From contig JAGTRF010000005.1 in NCBI GenBank assembly GCA_018396775.1, positions 1 to 64,000 of the forward strand: DNA of 64,000 bases, in the 5' to 3' direction. The position numbers were made by a program, and so were the translations under genes. The DNA is from Candidatus Bathyarchaeota archaeon. GTDB lineage: Archaea > Thermoproteota > Bathyarchaeia > 40CM-2-53-6 > DTDX01. Positions 41,742-49,712 of the stretch are shown here, one piece after another (positions within the stretch are counted from its first letter, which is position 1; the number at the start of each line of letters is the position of its first letter). The notes beneath the pieces were generated by a model. The model made no database searches. It saw only the letters and a list, made by a program, of their open reading frames with translations, and had not been told where the DNA came from.

Positions 41742-42812
41742 ATGAGCGAGAAAACTTTGCTTGAAGAGAGAATAACTTTAGCTCATGGCGCTGGCGGAAT
41801 AATCATGCAAAAATTGATTAAAGATTATATTGTAAAGCATTTTGGCGGTAGTAAAGCTGAAGTCCCTTTAGAAGCTTTAGATGACGCTTCAGTTATAGAT
41901 GGAATAGTTCTTAAATCAGATTCTCACACAGTTAAACCATTATTTTTTCCAGGAGGCGATATAGGAAAACTATCTGTCTCCGGTACTGTAAATGATATCG
42001 CAGTTATGGGGGCTGAGCCAATAGCTTTAACTTCAGCTTTCATAATTGAAGAAGGCTTTCCCATTTCAGATTTTGAAAAAATAATTAAAAGCATGAAAAA
42101 CACTTGTGAGGAGGCTGGAGTTTACATTATAACTGGTGATACGAAAGTTATGGAGAAAGGTGCTTTAGAAAAATTTGTTATAAATACTTCTGGTATAGGA
42201 CGAAGAAGCGAAGCTTTAGAAAAAAATATTAATGAAGTAAAAAAATATAGGAAAAACTTTAATTCTAGATGGCTTGTAGACTCTAATATTGGGGATGGCG
42301 ATAAAATAATAGTTTCTGGAACAATAGGCGATCATGGCGTAGCTCTTTTATCTTATAGAGAAGGTTATGGGTTTGAAAGCGAAGTTAAATCTGATGCAAC
42401 TCCATTAAACAAAATGATTAAAAAGCTTCTTGAAGTTGGTGGAATAACTAAAATGAAGGATCCAACAAGAGGCGGTGTTTCAAACGCTTTAAATGAATGG
42501 AGTGAAAAATCTAAAATTGGAATTTTAATTCATGAAGATAAAATTCCAATTAAAGAAAGCGTTAAATCAGCTTGCGAAATGCTTGGCATAGACCCTTTAG
42601 AAGTTGGAAACGAAGGAAAAATTATTATCGCTGTTGTTCCAGAAAAAGCTGAAGAAGTGCTTAATGAATTAAAACGAAACTCTCAAGGTAAAGAAGCTGA
42701 AATAATTGGAGAAGCCACTAAAAAATTTAATGGAGTAGTATTAGAAACTAGCATTGGAGGAAAAAGGATTGTTCCCCCTCCATTAGGAGATCCTGTGCCT
42801 AGAATTTGTTAA
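41742..42812 (+). CDS. hypE: Hydrogenase maturation factor HypE
   Basis: About 356 residues from ATG 41742 with AGGTG upstream; an earlier in-frame ATG (41700) adds a non-conserved tail. LAHGAGGIIMQKLI, then LDDASVIDGIVLKSDSHTVKPLFFPGGDIGKLSVSGTVNDIAVMGAEP (ATP-binding), GDKIIVSGTIGDHGVAL, KDPTRGGVSNALNEWS. The protein ends in PRIC, the carbamoylated Cys that becomes the thiocyanate donor for the Fe(CN)2CO centre of [NiFe] hydrogenases. It is located directly before the complex-I operon. Confidence 0.96.
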   Translation: MSEKTLLEERITLAHGAGGIIMQKLIKDYIVKHFGGSKAEVPLEALDDASVIDGIVLKSDSHTVKPLFFPGGDIGKLSVSGTVNDIAVMGAEPIALTSAFIIEEGFPISDFEKIIKSMKNTCEEAGVYIITGDTKVMEKGALEKFVINTSGIGRRSEALEKNINEVKKYRKNFNSRWLVDSNIGDGDKIIVSGTIGDHGVALLSYREGYGFESEVKSDATPLNKMIKKLLEVGGITKMKDPTRGGVSNALNEWSEKSKIGILIHEDKIPIKESVKSACEMLGIDPLEVGNEGKIIIAVVPEKAEEVLNELKRNSQGKEAEIIGEATKKFNGVVLETSIGGKRIVPPPLGDPVPRIC

Positions 42813-42922
42813 ATTATTAAATAAATTAATTTAATAATTATGAAAAATAATTAATTTTTATAGAAGAATTTTTATACTCTTTACTTAATCTTAAATAAGA
42901 AAAGCAAGGGCGATGAAAAAGA

Positions 42923-43267
42923 ATGAGCGTAGAAAACATCTTTTGGTCGCCTCTAACTTTATTTATAGCTTCATTAATAGCTGCTGCAATTATATATGGA
43001 GTTGGAGGAATGCTTTCTCCAAAACCGAAAGCTAACCCTGATAAATTAGCTCCTTACGCATGCGGAGAAGACCTTCCTCCAGAAAAAACTAGATTATCTA
43101 TTATTCTATATAATTACGCTGCTTTATTCTTAATTTTTGATGTTGTAGCTATGGCTATAATTTTATCTATGGGGTTATCTATTTTAAGCCAGCCTTTGTT
43201 AATTTTAAGCTTATCTTATATGGCTATCATATTTATAGCTTTACTGCTTTTAGCTAGAAAAAAATAG
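42923..43267 (+). CDS. nuoA: NADH-quinone-oxidoreductase-like subunit A
   Basis: 114 residues, three membrane spans. The conserved element between TM1 and TM2 is PDKLAPYACGEDLPPEKTRLSI (NuoA: YECGxxP...), followed by LFLIFDVVAMAIIL, where the Asp of the FDVE motif is kept. It forms part of the membrane-peripheral junction of complex I. First gene of the operon 42923-49190. Confidence 0.93.
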   Translation: MSVENIFWSPLTLFIASLIAAAIIYGVGGMLSPKPKANPDKLAPYACGEDLPPEKTRLSIILYNYAALFLIFDVVAMAIILSMGLSILSQPLLILSLSYMAIIFIALLLLARKK

Positions 43268-43287
43268 TTGGAGGCTGTTAAAAAATA

Positions 43288-43743
43288 TTGAGTAAAGAGG
43301 AAGCTTTAATTGAAGAATTAAGAAGCTTATTTAAAGATAAGATTAAGGAAGCTAAAATCCAAAGGAGTAGGCGCATATTTATAACTGTACCAAAAGAAAA
43401 CTATAAAGAAATAATAGAGTATTTCGGTAAAAATAAGGGAGTAACTCATATTTCTACGATTACTGGGGTTGATGTTGGAAAAGAAATTGAAGTTTTACCT
43501 CATTTATTTGGGGTTGGAATGGAGATTACTATAAAAACTTCTGTTCCAAAAGATAATCCTGAGTTAGATAGTTTAGCCGATATTTTCCCAGCTTCAATAT
43601 TTTATGAGCGGGAAATTCATGATCTTTTAGGAGTTAAATTTAAAGGTAACCCTAACCTTAAAAGGCTTCTTCTTCCAGACGATTGGCCTGAAGGAGTATA
43701 CCCGTTAAGAAAAGAATTTAAAGTTGAAAGAAAAAGCGGTTAA
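43288..43743 (+). CDS. nuoC: Complex-I-like subunit C (30 kDa)
   Basis: 151 residues from TTG. VTHISTITGVDVGKEIEVLPHLFGVGMEITIKTSVPKDNPELDSLADIFPASIFYEREIHDLLGVKFKGNPNLKRLLLPDDWPEGVYPLRKEF is the complete NuoC signature (EREIxDLxGxxFxGHPxLRRLLLPDDWxxxPLRK). Subunit of the hydrogenase-like Q module. NuoB would normally precede it and NuoD follow, but neither is present here. Confidence 0.95.
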   Translation: MSKEEALIEELRSLFKDKIKEAKIQRSRRIFITVPKENYKEIIEYFGKNKGVTHISTITGVDVGKEIEVLPHLFGVGMEITIKTSVPKDNPELDSLADIFPASIFYEREIHDLLGVKFKGNPNLKRLLLPDDWPEGVYPLRKEFKVERKSG

Positions 43744-43764
43744 AGAAATTGGAGATGAGTAAAT

Positions 43765-44739
43765 ATGGCGTTTATAACTACTGTTGTAAACATTCTTAAA
43801 TTAATTATTTTCCCAGGATTTATATTCACGATATTTTTAAGCCTATTTTACGAATGGATTGATAGAAAATTTTATGCTAAACTTCAAAATAGAGTTGGCC
43901 CCCTTTATACAGGGCCATCAGGTTTACTTCAACCGCTTGCAGATTTTATTAAGCTTCTTTCAAAAGAAGATATTACTCCTGAAGCTGTTGACAAGTTATT
44001 CTTTACTTCCGCGCCTATTCTTGCTTTATCTTTAATGTTAACAGGAGTCTTTCTTTTACCAATTGCAACCACCTCTGGAATAATTTCTTTTAACGGCGAT
44101 GTTATAGTTGCTGTAGCTATAATGACTATTTTCTGCATTTTAGTATTTTTATCAGGTTTAGGTTCATTAAACAGGTTTGGGTTTGTTGGAGCTGAAAGAG
44201 CTGTAAGCCAATTGCTTGGCTATGAAATTCCAATGACTCTTGCTATAGCTAGCGTAGCTTTAGCTTCAAATTCATTAAAAATCTCTGAGGTAATAGCTAA
44301 GCAATCTTCATGGTGGTTTATTCTTGGGCCTCAAGCAATAGGGTTTGCAATATTTCTTATTGCTGCTCAAGCTGAGCTTGAACGTGTACCCTTTGATATT
44401 CCTGAAGCTGAGCAGGAAATAGTGGCTGGATGGCTTACAGAGTTTTCTGGAAGAAAACTTGCGCTTTTCAGGTTAGCTAGAAATGTTGAGCTTGTTTATG
44501 TTTCAGGTTTAGCTGCAACATTTTATTTAGGCGGTCCGCTTGGACCGGTTACTCCAGGGTTTGAAGCAGTTTTATTCCCAGTATACTTTATAATAAAAAC
44601 AATTATTGTTCTTCTTATAATTTCAGTTATTAGAGCAGCGTTTGCAAGATTAAGAATTGATCAAATGGTTAATTTTTCATGGAAATATTTAGTTCCTATA
44701 AGTTTACTTCAACTGCTTTTAGTTAGAGTTGTTATTTAA
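43765..44739 (+). CDS. nuoH: Complex-I-like subunit H
   Basis: 324 residues, about eight membrane spans. KLQNRVGPLYTGPSGLLQPLADFIKLLSKEDITPE matches the first NuoH signature, VGAERAVSQLLGYEIPM the second and AELERVPFDIPEAEQEIVAGWLTEFSGRKLALFRLARNVEL the third, with the quinone-site acidic residues kept. It links the Q module to the pumping arm. Confidence 0.96.
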   Translation: MAFITTVVNILKLIIFPGFIFTIFLSLFYEWIDRKFYAKLQNRVGPLYTGPSGLLQPLADFIKLLSKEDITPEAVDKLFFTSAPILALSLMLTGVFLLPIATTSGIISFNGDVIVAVAIMTIFCILVFLSGLGSLNRFGFVGAERAVSQLLGYEIPMTLAIASVALASNSLKISEVIAKQSSWWFILGPQAIGFAIFLIAAQAELERVPFDIPEAEQEIVAGWLTEFSGRKLALFRLARNVELVYVSGLAATFYLGGPLGPVTPGFEAVLFPVYFIIKTIIVLLIISVIRAAFARLRIDQMVNFSWKYLVPISLLQLLLVRVVI

Positions 44740-44754
44740 AAGGAGGAATGAAAA

Positions 44755-45006
44755 ATGGTGGCTGGAATAATTGATTACCTGCTTGTAATCTTAGCTGTAA
44801 TATTTTCTATTTTAGCCACTCAATATAAAGAATTAAATAGAGCTATAGCTTTTTTCGCTGTTGCTAATGTTGTAATCTCAATTATCTTTTACGTTCTTGG
44901 CGCACCTTACATAGCTGTTTTCCAGCTTTTAGTTTACGCTGGAGCTGTTACAGTATTATTCTTAACAGCTTTACACACTATAGGAGGAGAATCAAATGAA
45001 GAGTGA
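44755..45006 (+). CDS. nuoJ: Complex-I-like subunit J, N-terminal part
   Basis: 83 residues, three membrane spans; AVANVVISIIFYVLGAPYIAVFQLLVYAGAVTVLFLTALHTIG is the core of NuoJ (AxF..QIxVYAGAVxVLFLF). Full NuoJ has about five spans; the rest is encoded by the next gene with an 11-base overlap, so J is split in two, as in Mbh/Mbx and several archaeal complexes. Confidence 0.9.
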   Translation: MVAGIIDYLLVILAVIFSILATQYKELNRAIAFFAVANVVISIIFYVLGAPYIAVFQLLVYAGAVTVLFLTALHTIGGESNEE

Positions 45007-45283
45007 TGAAATGGATAAAACTGTTTCAGCTATATTAATATTAATTTTAATTTCAGTGATATTGACTTTCGGCTTAAGTTTATTTAATATTTCCATTCCA
45101 GTTTTAATTGAGAAGCCACCTATAGAAAAGTTTTTATGGTCTTACCGTGGAGTGGATATGTTAATTCAAGCTTTTTTGATTTTAGCTGCGGCAGCTGCAG
45201 TTTCAACTTTATTTAGAGTTGAGAAAGGCGCAGGTGCAGTTGAAGAAGCTGTTATAGAAAAATTGGAGGAAAAGGAGGAGTAA
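44996..45283 (+). CDS. Complex-I-like subunit J, C-terminal part
   Basis: 95 residues with two membrane spans (VSAILILILISVILTFGLSLF and MLIQAFLILAAAAAVSTLFRVEKG). The second span with the conserved R-V-E and acidic tail is like MnhB/MbhF-type halves following MrpB-like subunits. The role is inferred from position between the N-terminal J half and nuoK, not from a strong motif. Confidence 0.75.
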   Translation: MKSDEMDKTVSAILILILISVILTFGLSLFNISIPVLIEKPPIEKFLWSYRGVDMLIQAFLILAAAAAVSTLFRVEKGAGAVEEAVIEKLEEKEE

Positions 45284-45286
45284 ATA

Positions 45287-45598
45287 ATGGTTGAAGTTTG
45301 GCAAACATATATGGCTTGCAGCTTTATATTAACTGCTGTTGGATTGTATACAATAATTTCTATGAGAAACATGATTAGAACTATTATAGGAATAGAAATA
45401 ATAACTATCGCTGTAAACTTAAACTTTTTAGCTTTAGGTTCTAGAAATGGTTTTGTCGATTCTTTAGCTCAATCAATTGTTTTCATTTCTACAGTTATTG
45501 GAGCTGCTGTAGCTGCTATAGCTTTATCTTTAATAATAAATGTTTACAGGCATTATGGAACATTAGATTTAAAGAAGCTTAGAAGATTGAGGTGGTAA
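45287..45598 (+). CDS. nuoK: Complex-I-like subunit K (MrpC-like)
   Basis: 103 residues, three membrane spans. ACSFILTAVGLYTIISMRNMIRTIIGIEIITIAVNLNFLALG carries the conserved Glu in TM2 (IGIEIITIAVNL), followed by SIVFISTVIGAAVAAIALSLIINVYRHYGTL with an intact end. It forms a proton channel with J and N/M. Confidence 0.95.
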   Translation: MVEVWQTYMACSFILTAVGLYTIISMRNMIRTIIGIEIITIAVNLNFLALGSRNGFVDSLAQSIVFISTVIGAAVAAIALSLIINVYRHYGTLDLKKLRRLRW

Positions 45599-45600
45599 AA

Positions 45601-47142
45601 ATGGATATGCCATTAGTTTTGCAGCCGATAGCAATTTTATTGATAGCTGCAGCTTTAACGCCTTTAATAAGCATTTTAGGAGAGAAAATTAAGTTTAATA
45701 AGCTTAAAGATTTATTTGCAATTTTAGCTTTTACCTCAGCTTTTTACGCTTTAATCCTTCTTTATTTTAGAATAGAAGATTATGGAGTTCAATCCTTTAT
45801 TTTAGATAATTATCTTCCAATTAAAGGTGGAGTTGAAATATATGCGGATTCCTTAAGCTTGTTTTTATCCTTCATATTTTGTGGAATAGGATTGTTAGCT
45901 TCAATCTACTCTGTAAAATACATGGAGATTGATACAGGTTTAGATAGGTATTACACGCTTTTATTAATTCTTGTAGCTGGAATGATAGGTGTGGCTTTTT
46001 CAGGAGATTTCTTTAATCTTTATGTTTTCTGGGAAATGATGTGCATAGCTTCATATACGCTTGTTTCATTTAGAAAGTATAGATGGGAACCTGTTGAAGC
46101 TGGATTTAAATATTTAGTTATGAGCACTTTAGGTTCATTAATAGCGCTTTATGGAATAAGCTTGCTTTATGGATTAACTGGAACAGTTAACTTTAAAGGA
46201 ATGAGGGAAGCTTTAATATCCACTGCCGGATCTCAAATCCCGCTTTACATAATTTTATCAGCAATAATAGTTGGTTTCGGGGTTACAGCTTCAATTGTTC
46301 CATTTCATACATGGCTTCCAGACGCTCATCCAGCTGCTCCAAGCTCTATAAGCGCAATGCTTTCAGGTGTAGTAATTAAAACTGGAGTTTATGCGATAGC
46401 TAGAAGCTTATTTACGCTCTTTAATCCAGTAAACTTTGATTACGGCTTAGCTTTAATGATTTTCGGCGTCTTAACTATAACTGTAGCTAATTTTATGGCT
46501 CTTATGCAAAGAGATATAAAAAGGCTTTTAGCTTATTCAAGCATAGTAAATATAGGTTATATTATATCAGGGATAGGGATAGGAAGCTATATTCTATTTA
46601 AATATTATAGCATATATCCATCAACATCTTTAAGCGCAGCTGTATTCGCGATTATGGGGGCTTTATTCCATTTATTTAATCACGCTGTTGGAAAGGGAAT
46701 GTTATTCCTTTGCTCAGGCTGTTTTACGCATGAAGCTGCTACAAGAGATATTTTAAGCCTAGAAGGTATAGGTCGAAAAATGCCTTGGACTGGAGGCGCA
46801 TTCTCAATTGGATTATTAACTTTAGCTGGGGTTCCACCTCTTAGCGGTTTTTGGAGCAAACTCTTCATAATTTTAGCAGCCTTCAGCTTTCCTCAAAACA
46901 GCTTTATGAAAGCAATAGGCGTGATAATTGTTTTAAACAGCATTTTTGCAGCAGCATATTATCTTTGGCTTCTTCAAAGAATAATGATTAAAACACCTAA
47001 GATTAAAGCTTCTGAAGCTTCAATATTCATGGTTGCACCTATAATAGTTTTAGCAATTATATGCGTGATAATAGGTTTAATGCCTAACTTAATTATTAAT
47101 TTAGCTGAAAAAGCGGCTAAAGCAATGTTGGGAGGATGGTGA
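45601..47142 (+). CDS. nuoM: Complex-I-like antiporter subunit (NuoM/NuoN/MrpD family)
   Basis: About 513 residues from ATG 45601 (GAGGTG upstream). Twelve to fourteen membrane spans. FFNLYVFWEMMCIASYTLVSF contains the TM5 Glu, and IVPFHTWLPDAHPAAPSSISAMLSGVVIKTGVYAIARS the TM7/8 Lys region; a conserved His region appears in IMGALFHLFNHAVGKGMLFLCSGC. The MSAMLSG...VIKTG segment is more MrpD/MbhH-like than NuoN. It pumps H+ or Na+. Confidence 0.93.
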   Translation: MDMPLVLQPIAILLIAAALTPLISILGEKIKFNKLKDLFAILAFTSAFYALILLYFRIEDYGVQSFILDNYLPIKGGVEIYADSLSLFLSFIFCGIGLLASIYSVKYMEIDTGLDRYYTLLLILVAGMIGVAFSGDFFNLYVFWEMMCIASYTLVSFRKYRWEPVEAGFKYLVMSTLGSLIALYGISLLYGLTGTVNFKGMREALISTAGSQIPLYIILSAIIVGFGVTASIVPFHTWLPDAHPAAPSSISAMLSGVVIKTGVYAIARSLFTLFNPVNFDYGLALMIFGVLTITVANFMALMQRDIKRLLAYSSIVNIGYIISGIGIGSYILFKYYSIYPSTSLSAAVFAIMGALFHLFNHAVGKGMLFLCSGCFTHEAATRDILSLEGIGRKMPWTGGAFSIGLLTLAGVPPLSGFWSKLFIILAAFSFPQNSFMKAIGVIIVLNSIFAAAYYLWLLQRIMIKTPKIKASEASIFMVAPIIVLAIICVIIGLMPNLIINLAEKAAKAMLGGW

Positions 47143-47147
47143 AAACC

Positions 47148-49190
47148 ATGAGTAATGAATTTATTTGGCCAGCTTGGTTATGCTGGATAATTCCATTAAT
47201 AGGCGCAGGTTTAACACCAATATTTGCTAAAATCCATCCAAAGCTTAGAAACTATATGGCTGTGCTTTTCTCCTTTCTAGGAGCTTTATCAGCTGGGTTA
47301 TTAATACCTTATTTATGGCATTCAAAGCAGATTGAAAATCAAATTTCATGGATTTTAGTTCCAGGCGCTCCTATACTTCAAGAAATTAAAGCTGGCGTAA
47401 TAGCAGATCCATTAAGCATTATAATGGCAAATATTGTAGCTTGGATCTCATTTCTTATAATGGTTTATTCCTTAAAGTATATGGAGGAAGATCCAAGCTT
47501 AACAAGATACTGGTTTTTCATGAATTTATTTATAGGTAATATGCTTCTTTTAGTTATGTCAAACAATTTTGTTCAAATGCTTTTCGGTTGGGAAGGTGTT
47601 GGTTTATGCAGCTACGCGTTAATCGGCTTTTGGTATAAAGATTCAGAAAAAGATTGGCTTAAATGCTGGGTTGGTGAAGGAAAAGAAGCTTATCCACCAA
47701 GCCACTGCGGTTTAAAAGCCTTCTTAACAACTAGAGCTGGCGATGTAGGATTGTTAATTGGAATATTCATGATTTTAGCTTACGCTGGAACATTAAACTT
47801 TATTGAGCTTCAAAAAGGGGCTATTCTTAATGTTCCGCTTTGGATTTTAATTCCAGCAGCAATACTGCTTTTTATAGGTCCAATAGGTAAATCAGCTCAA
47901 TTACCGTTAATGGAGTGGCTTCCAGACGCTATGGCTGGTCCAACAACTGTTAGCGCGCTTATTCATGCAGCTACAATGGTTAAAGCTGGGGTATATCTTG
48001 TTGGAAGAGTTTTCCCAATATTTTATGAAGCTGCTTGGCAAAATGGTGTCCCAAACAATTTAGTAACATTCTTTTATGTTATAGCTTGGATAGGTGGGTT
48101 AACAGCTTTTGTTTCAGCCAGTCAAGCTATAGCTTCAACTGAAATAAAAAAAGTTTTAGCATACTCAACTGTCAGTCAAATAGGGTATATGATGATGGGT
48201 TTAGGCATAGCTGGTTCAACAGCAGAGTTTATTATAGGTTATGCCGGAGGCTTATTCCATTTAATGAGCCATGCTTTATTTAAAGCAGCTTTATTCCTTG
48301 GCGCTGGAGCAGCAATTCATGCTGCTGAATCAAGATTTATGTATCATATGGGTGGATTAAAAAGAAGCATGCCTATAACATTTTGGAGTATGGCTTTAAC
48401 AAGCTTTTCTTTAATGGGTGTTCCAATTCTTTTCAGTGGCTTCTGGAGTAAAGACATGATTTTAGAAGCTTCTCTTCTAGCTGGAAAATATTGGTTATTT
48501 ATGCTTGGAGCTTTAACAGTAGCTTTAACAAGCTTTTATGCTGTTAGAATGCTTGGATTAACGTTTTTTGGTGAAAAAAGCGAAAGAATTATTGAGCTTG
48601 AGAAAGAAGGTAAACCTCCAAAAGAAGCATCGCCATTAATGTATATTCCCTATTCTTTAATGGCTGCTGCAACAATTATGCTTGGTGTTACAGGATTTTA
48701 TATGAAAGATTGGTTTGAAAAAACATTTCATGAATTTTTATCTTCAATGATGCATGTTGAAGCTTCATCGCATATAGAAGCCATTAACATTCAACAAGCA
48801 ACTTGGATAACTACAGGCGCTTCTATAGCTATGCTTCTCTTAGGTGCTATTCCAGCTTACTTAATTTATATTAAAAGGTTTAAAAACCCGAAAGAATTAA
48901 TAGGAGGAAGCTTAAAACCTGTTTGGAACTTTCTTTACAATCGCTGGTATATAAATAGGCTTTACTATAGGTTATTCGTTGATTCAACAATTGGATTAAG
49001 TAAATGGAGCTTTAGTTATATAGAGAGTAAAGCTATAGATGGCTTTAATTACTTATTAGCTAATATAACAGTTAAATTTGTTAATCAATTTAGAAAAACG
49101 CATACAGGTGTATTAAACTATAACGTTATGGGAGTGCTTCTTGGAGGAATAGTTCTTTTATTAATTTTGCTTAAAATAGCTTTAGGTTAA
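47148..49190 (+). CDS. nuoL: Complex-I-like antiporter subunit L
   Basis: About 680 residues. Start at ATG 47148, 12 bases behind GGAGG; the ATG at 47136 overlaps the upstream stop with no room for a site. FVQMLFGWEGVGLCSYALIGFWYKD, FIGPIGKSAQLPLMEWLPDAMAGPTTVSALIHAATMVKAGVYLVGR, and LFHLMSHALFKAALFLGAGAAIHA are the NuoL signatures. The C-terminal ~120 residues include a long amphipathic helix (ITTGASIAMLLLGAIPAYLIYIKR...) as in NuoL with its lateral arm. Last gene of the operon. Confidence 0.95.
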   Translation: MSNEFIWPAWLCWIIPLIGAGLTPIFAKIHPKLRNYMAVLFSFLGALSAGLLIPYLWHSKQIENQISWILVPGAPILQEIKAGVIADPLSIIMANIVAWISFLIMVYSLKYMEEDPSLTRYWFFMNLFIGNMLLLVMSNNFVQMLFGWEGVGLCSYALIGFWYKDSEKDWLKCWVGEGKEAYPPSHCGLKAFLTTRAGDVGLLIGIFMILAYAGTLNFIELQKGAILNVPLWILIPAAILLFIGPIGKSAQLPLMEWLPDAMAGPTTVSALIHAATMVKAGVYLVGRVFPIFYEAAWQNGVPNNLVTFFYVIAWIGGLTAFVSASQAIASTEIKKVLAYSTVSQIGYMMMGLGIAGSTAEFIIGYAGGLFHLMSHALFKAALFLGAGAAIHAAESRFMYHMGGLKRSMPITFWSMALTSFSLMGVPILFSGFWSKDMILEASLLAGKYWLFMLGALTVALTSFYAVRMLGLTFFGEKSERIIELEKEGKPPKEASPLMYIPYSLMAAATIMLGVTGFYMKDWFEKTFHEFLSSMMHVEASSHIEAINIQQATWITTGASIAMLLLGAIPAYLIYIKRFKNPKELIGGSLKPVWNFLYNRWYINRLYYRLFVDSTIGLSKWSFSYIESKAIDGFNYLLANITVKFVNQFRKTHTGVLNYNVMGVLLGGIVLLLILLKIALG

Positions 49191-49199
49191 AAACAATTT

Positions 49200-49700
49200 T
49201 TATTCATTAAAGCTTGCTTTAATTAAAACTTTTTCTATAGTTTTAGTTATTTCCTCGCTTGCTTTAGCAAGCTCGCTTGTTAAACCCTCTCCAAAATCTA
49301 AACTTTTAGGTTGAATCCCTAATAAAGCAACTTTCGCGTTTGTTTCATAAGCTATAAATTTAGCTAAAAGACTTAAAGGTAAATCATGCGTTGAAAGAGA
49401 AAAATTGTTAATTTCATTTATACCTATTATTCTAGCGGATCCTGGTTCAACGCCTAAATTAGCCGCATCAATCATTAAAACATGGCTTGGTTCCGCTTCT
49501 TTCACTACGCTAGTAAAGCTTTCTGGAACTGTTTCGCATTCTAAAACTAAAGTTTTCGGAAGATTTCTTTCTTTAAGAAGTTTAGCTATAACTACGCCAA
49601 CATAATCATCTTTTCTAATTGAGCTTCCTATCCCTAAAACAACCATTTTTTTAAATCCTGAAGCCCATGAGTTTAACTCTTTTTCTAAATTTTCTTTCAA
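49200..49700 (-). CDS. hycI: Hydrogenase maturation endopeptidase (HycI family)
   Basis: 166 residues. VVLGIGSSIRKDDYVGVVIAKLL has the first metal-binding acid, HVLMIDAANLGVEPGSARII the second (Asp), and LSTHDLPLSLLAKFI the His. GIQPKSLDFGEGLTSELA completes the M52 family pattern. It trims the C-terminus of a [NiFe]-hydrogenase large subunit after nickel insertion. It is 12 bases downstream of hypF. No hydrogenase large subunit is in the window. Confidence 0.93.
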   Translation of the reverse strand: MKENLEKELNSWASGFKKMVVLGIGSSIRKDDYVGVVIAKLLKERNLPKTLVLECETVPESFTSVVKEAEPSHVLMIDAANLGVEPGSARIIGINEINNFSLSTHDLPLSLLAKFIAYETNAKVALLGIQPKSLDFGEGLTSELAKASEEITKTIEKVLIKASFNE

Positions 49701-49712
49701 AGCCTCTTCCTC

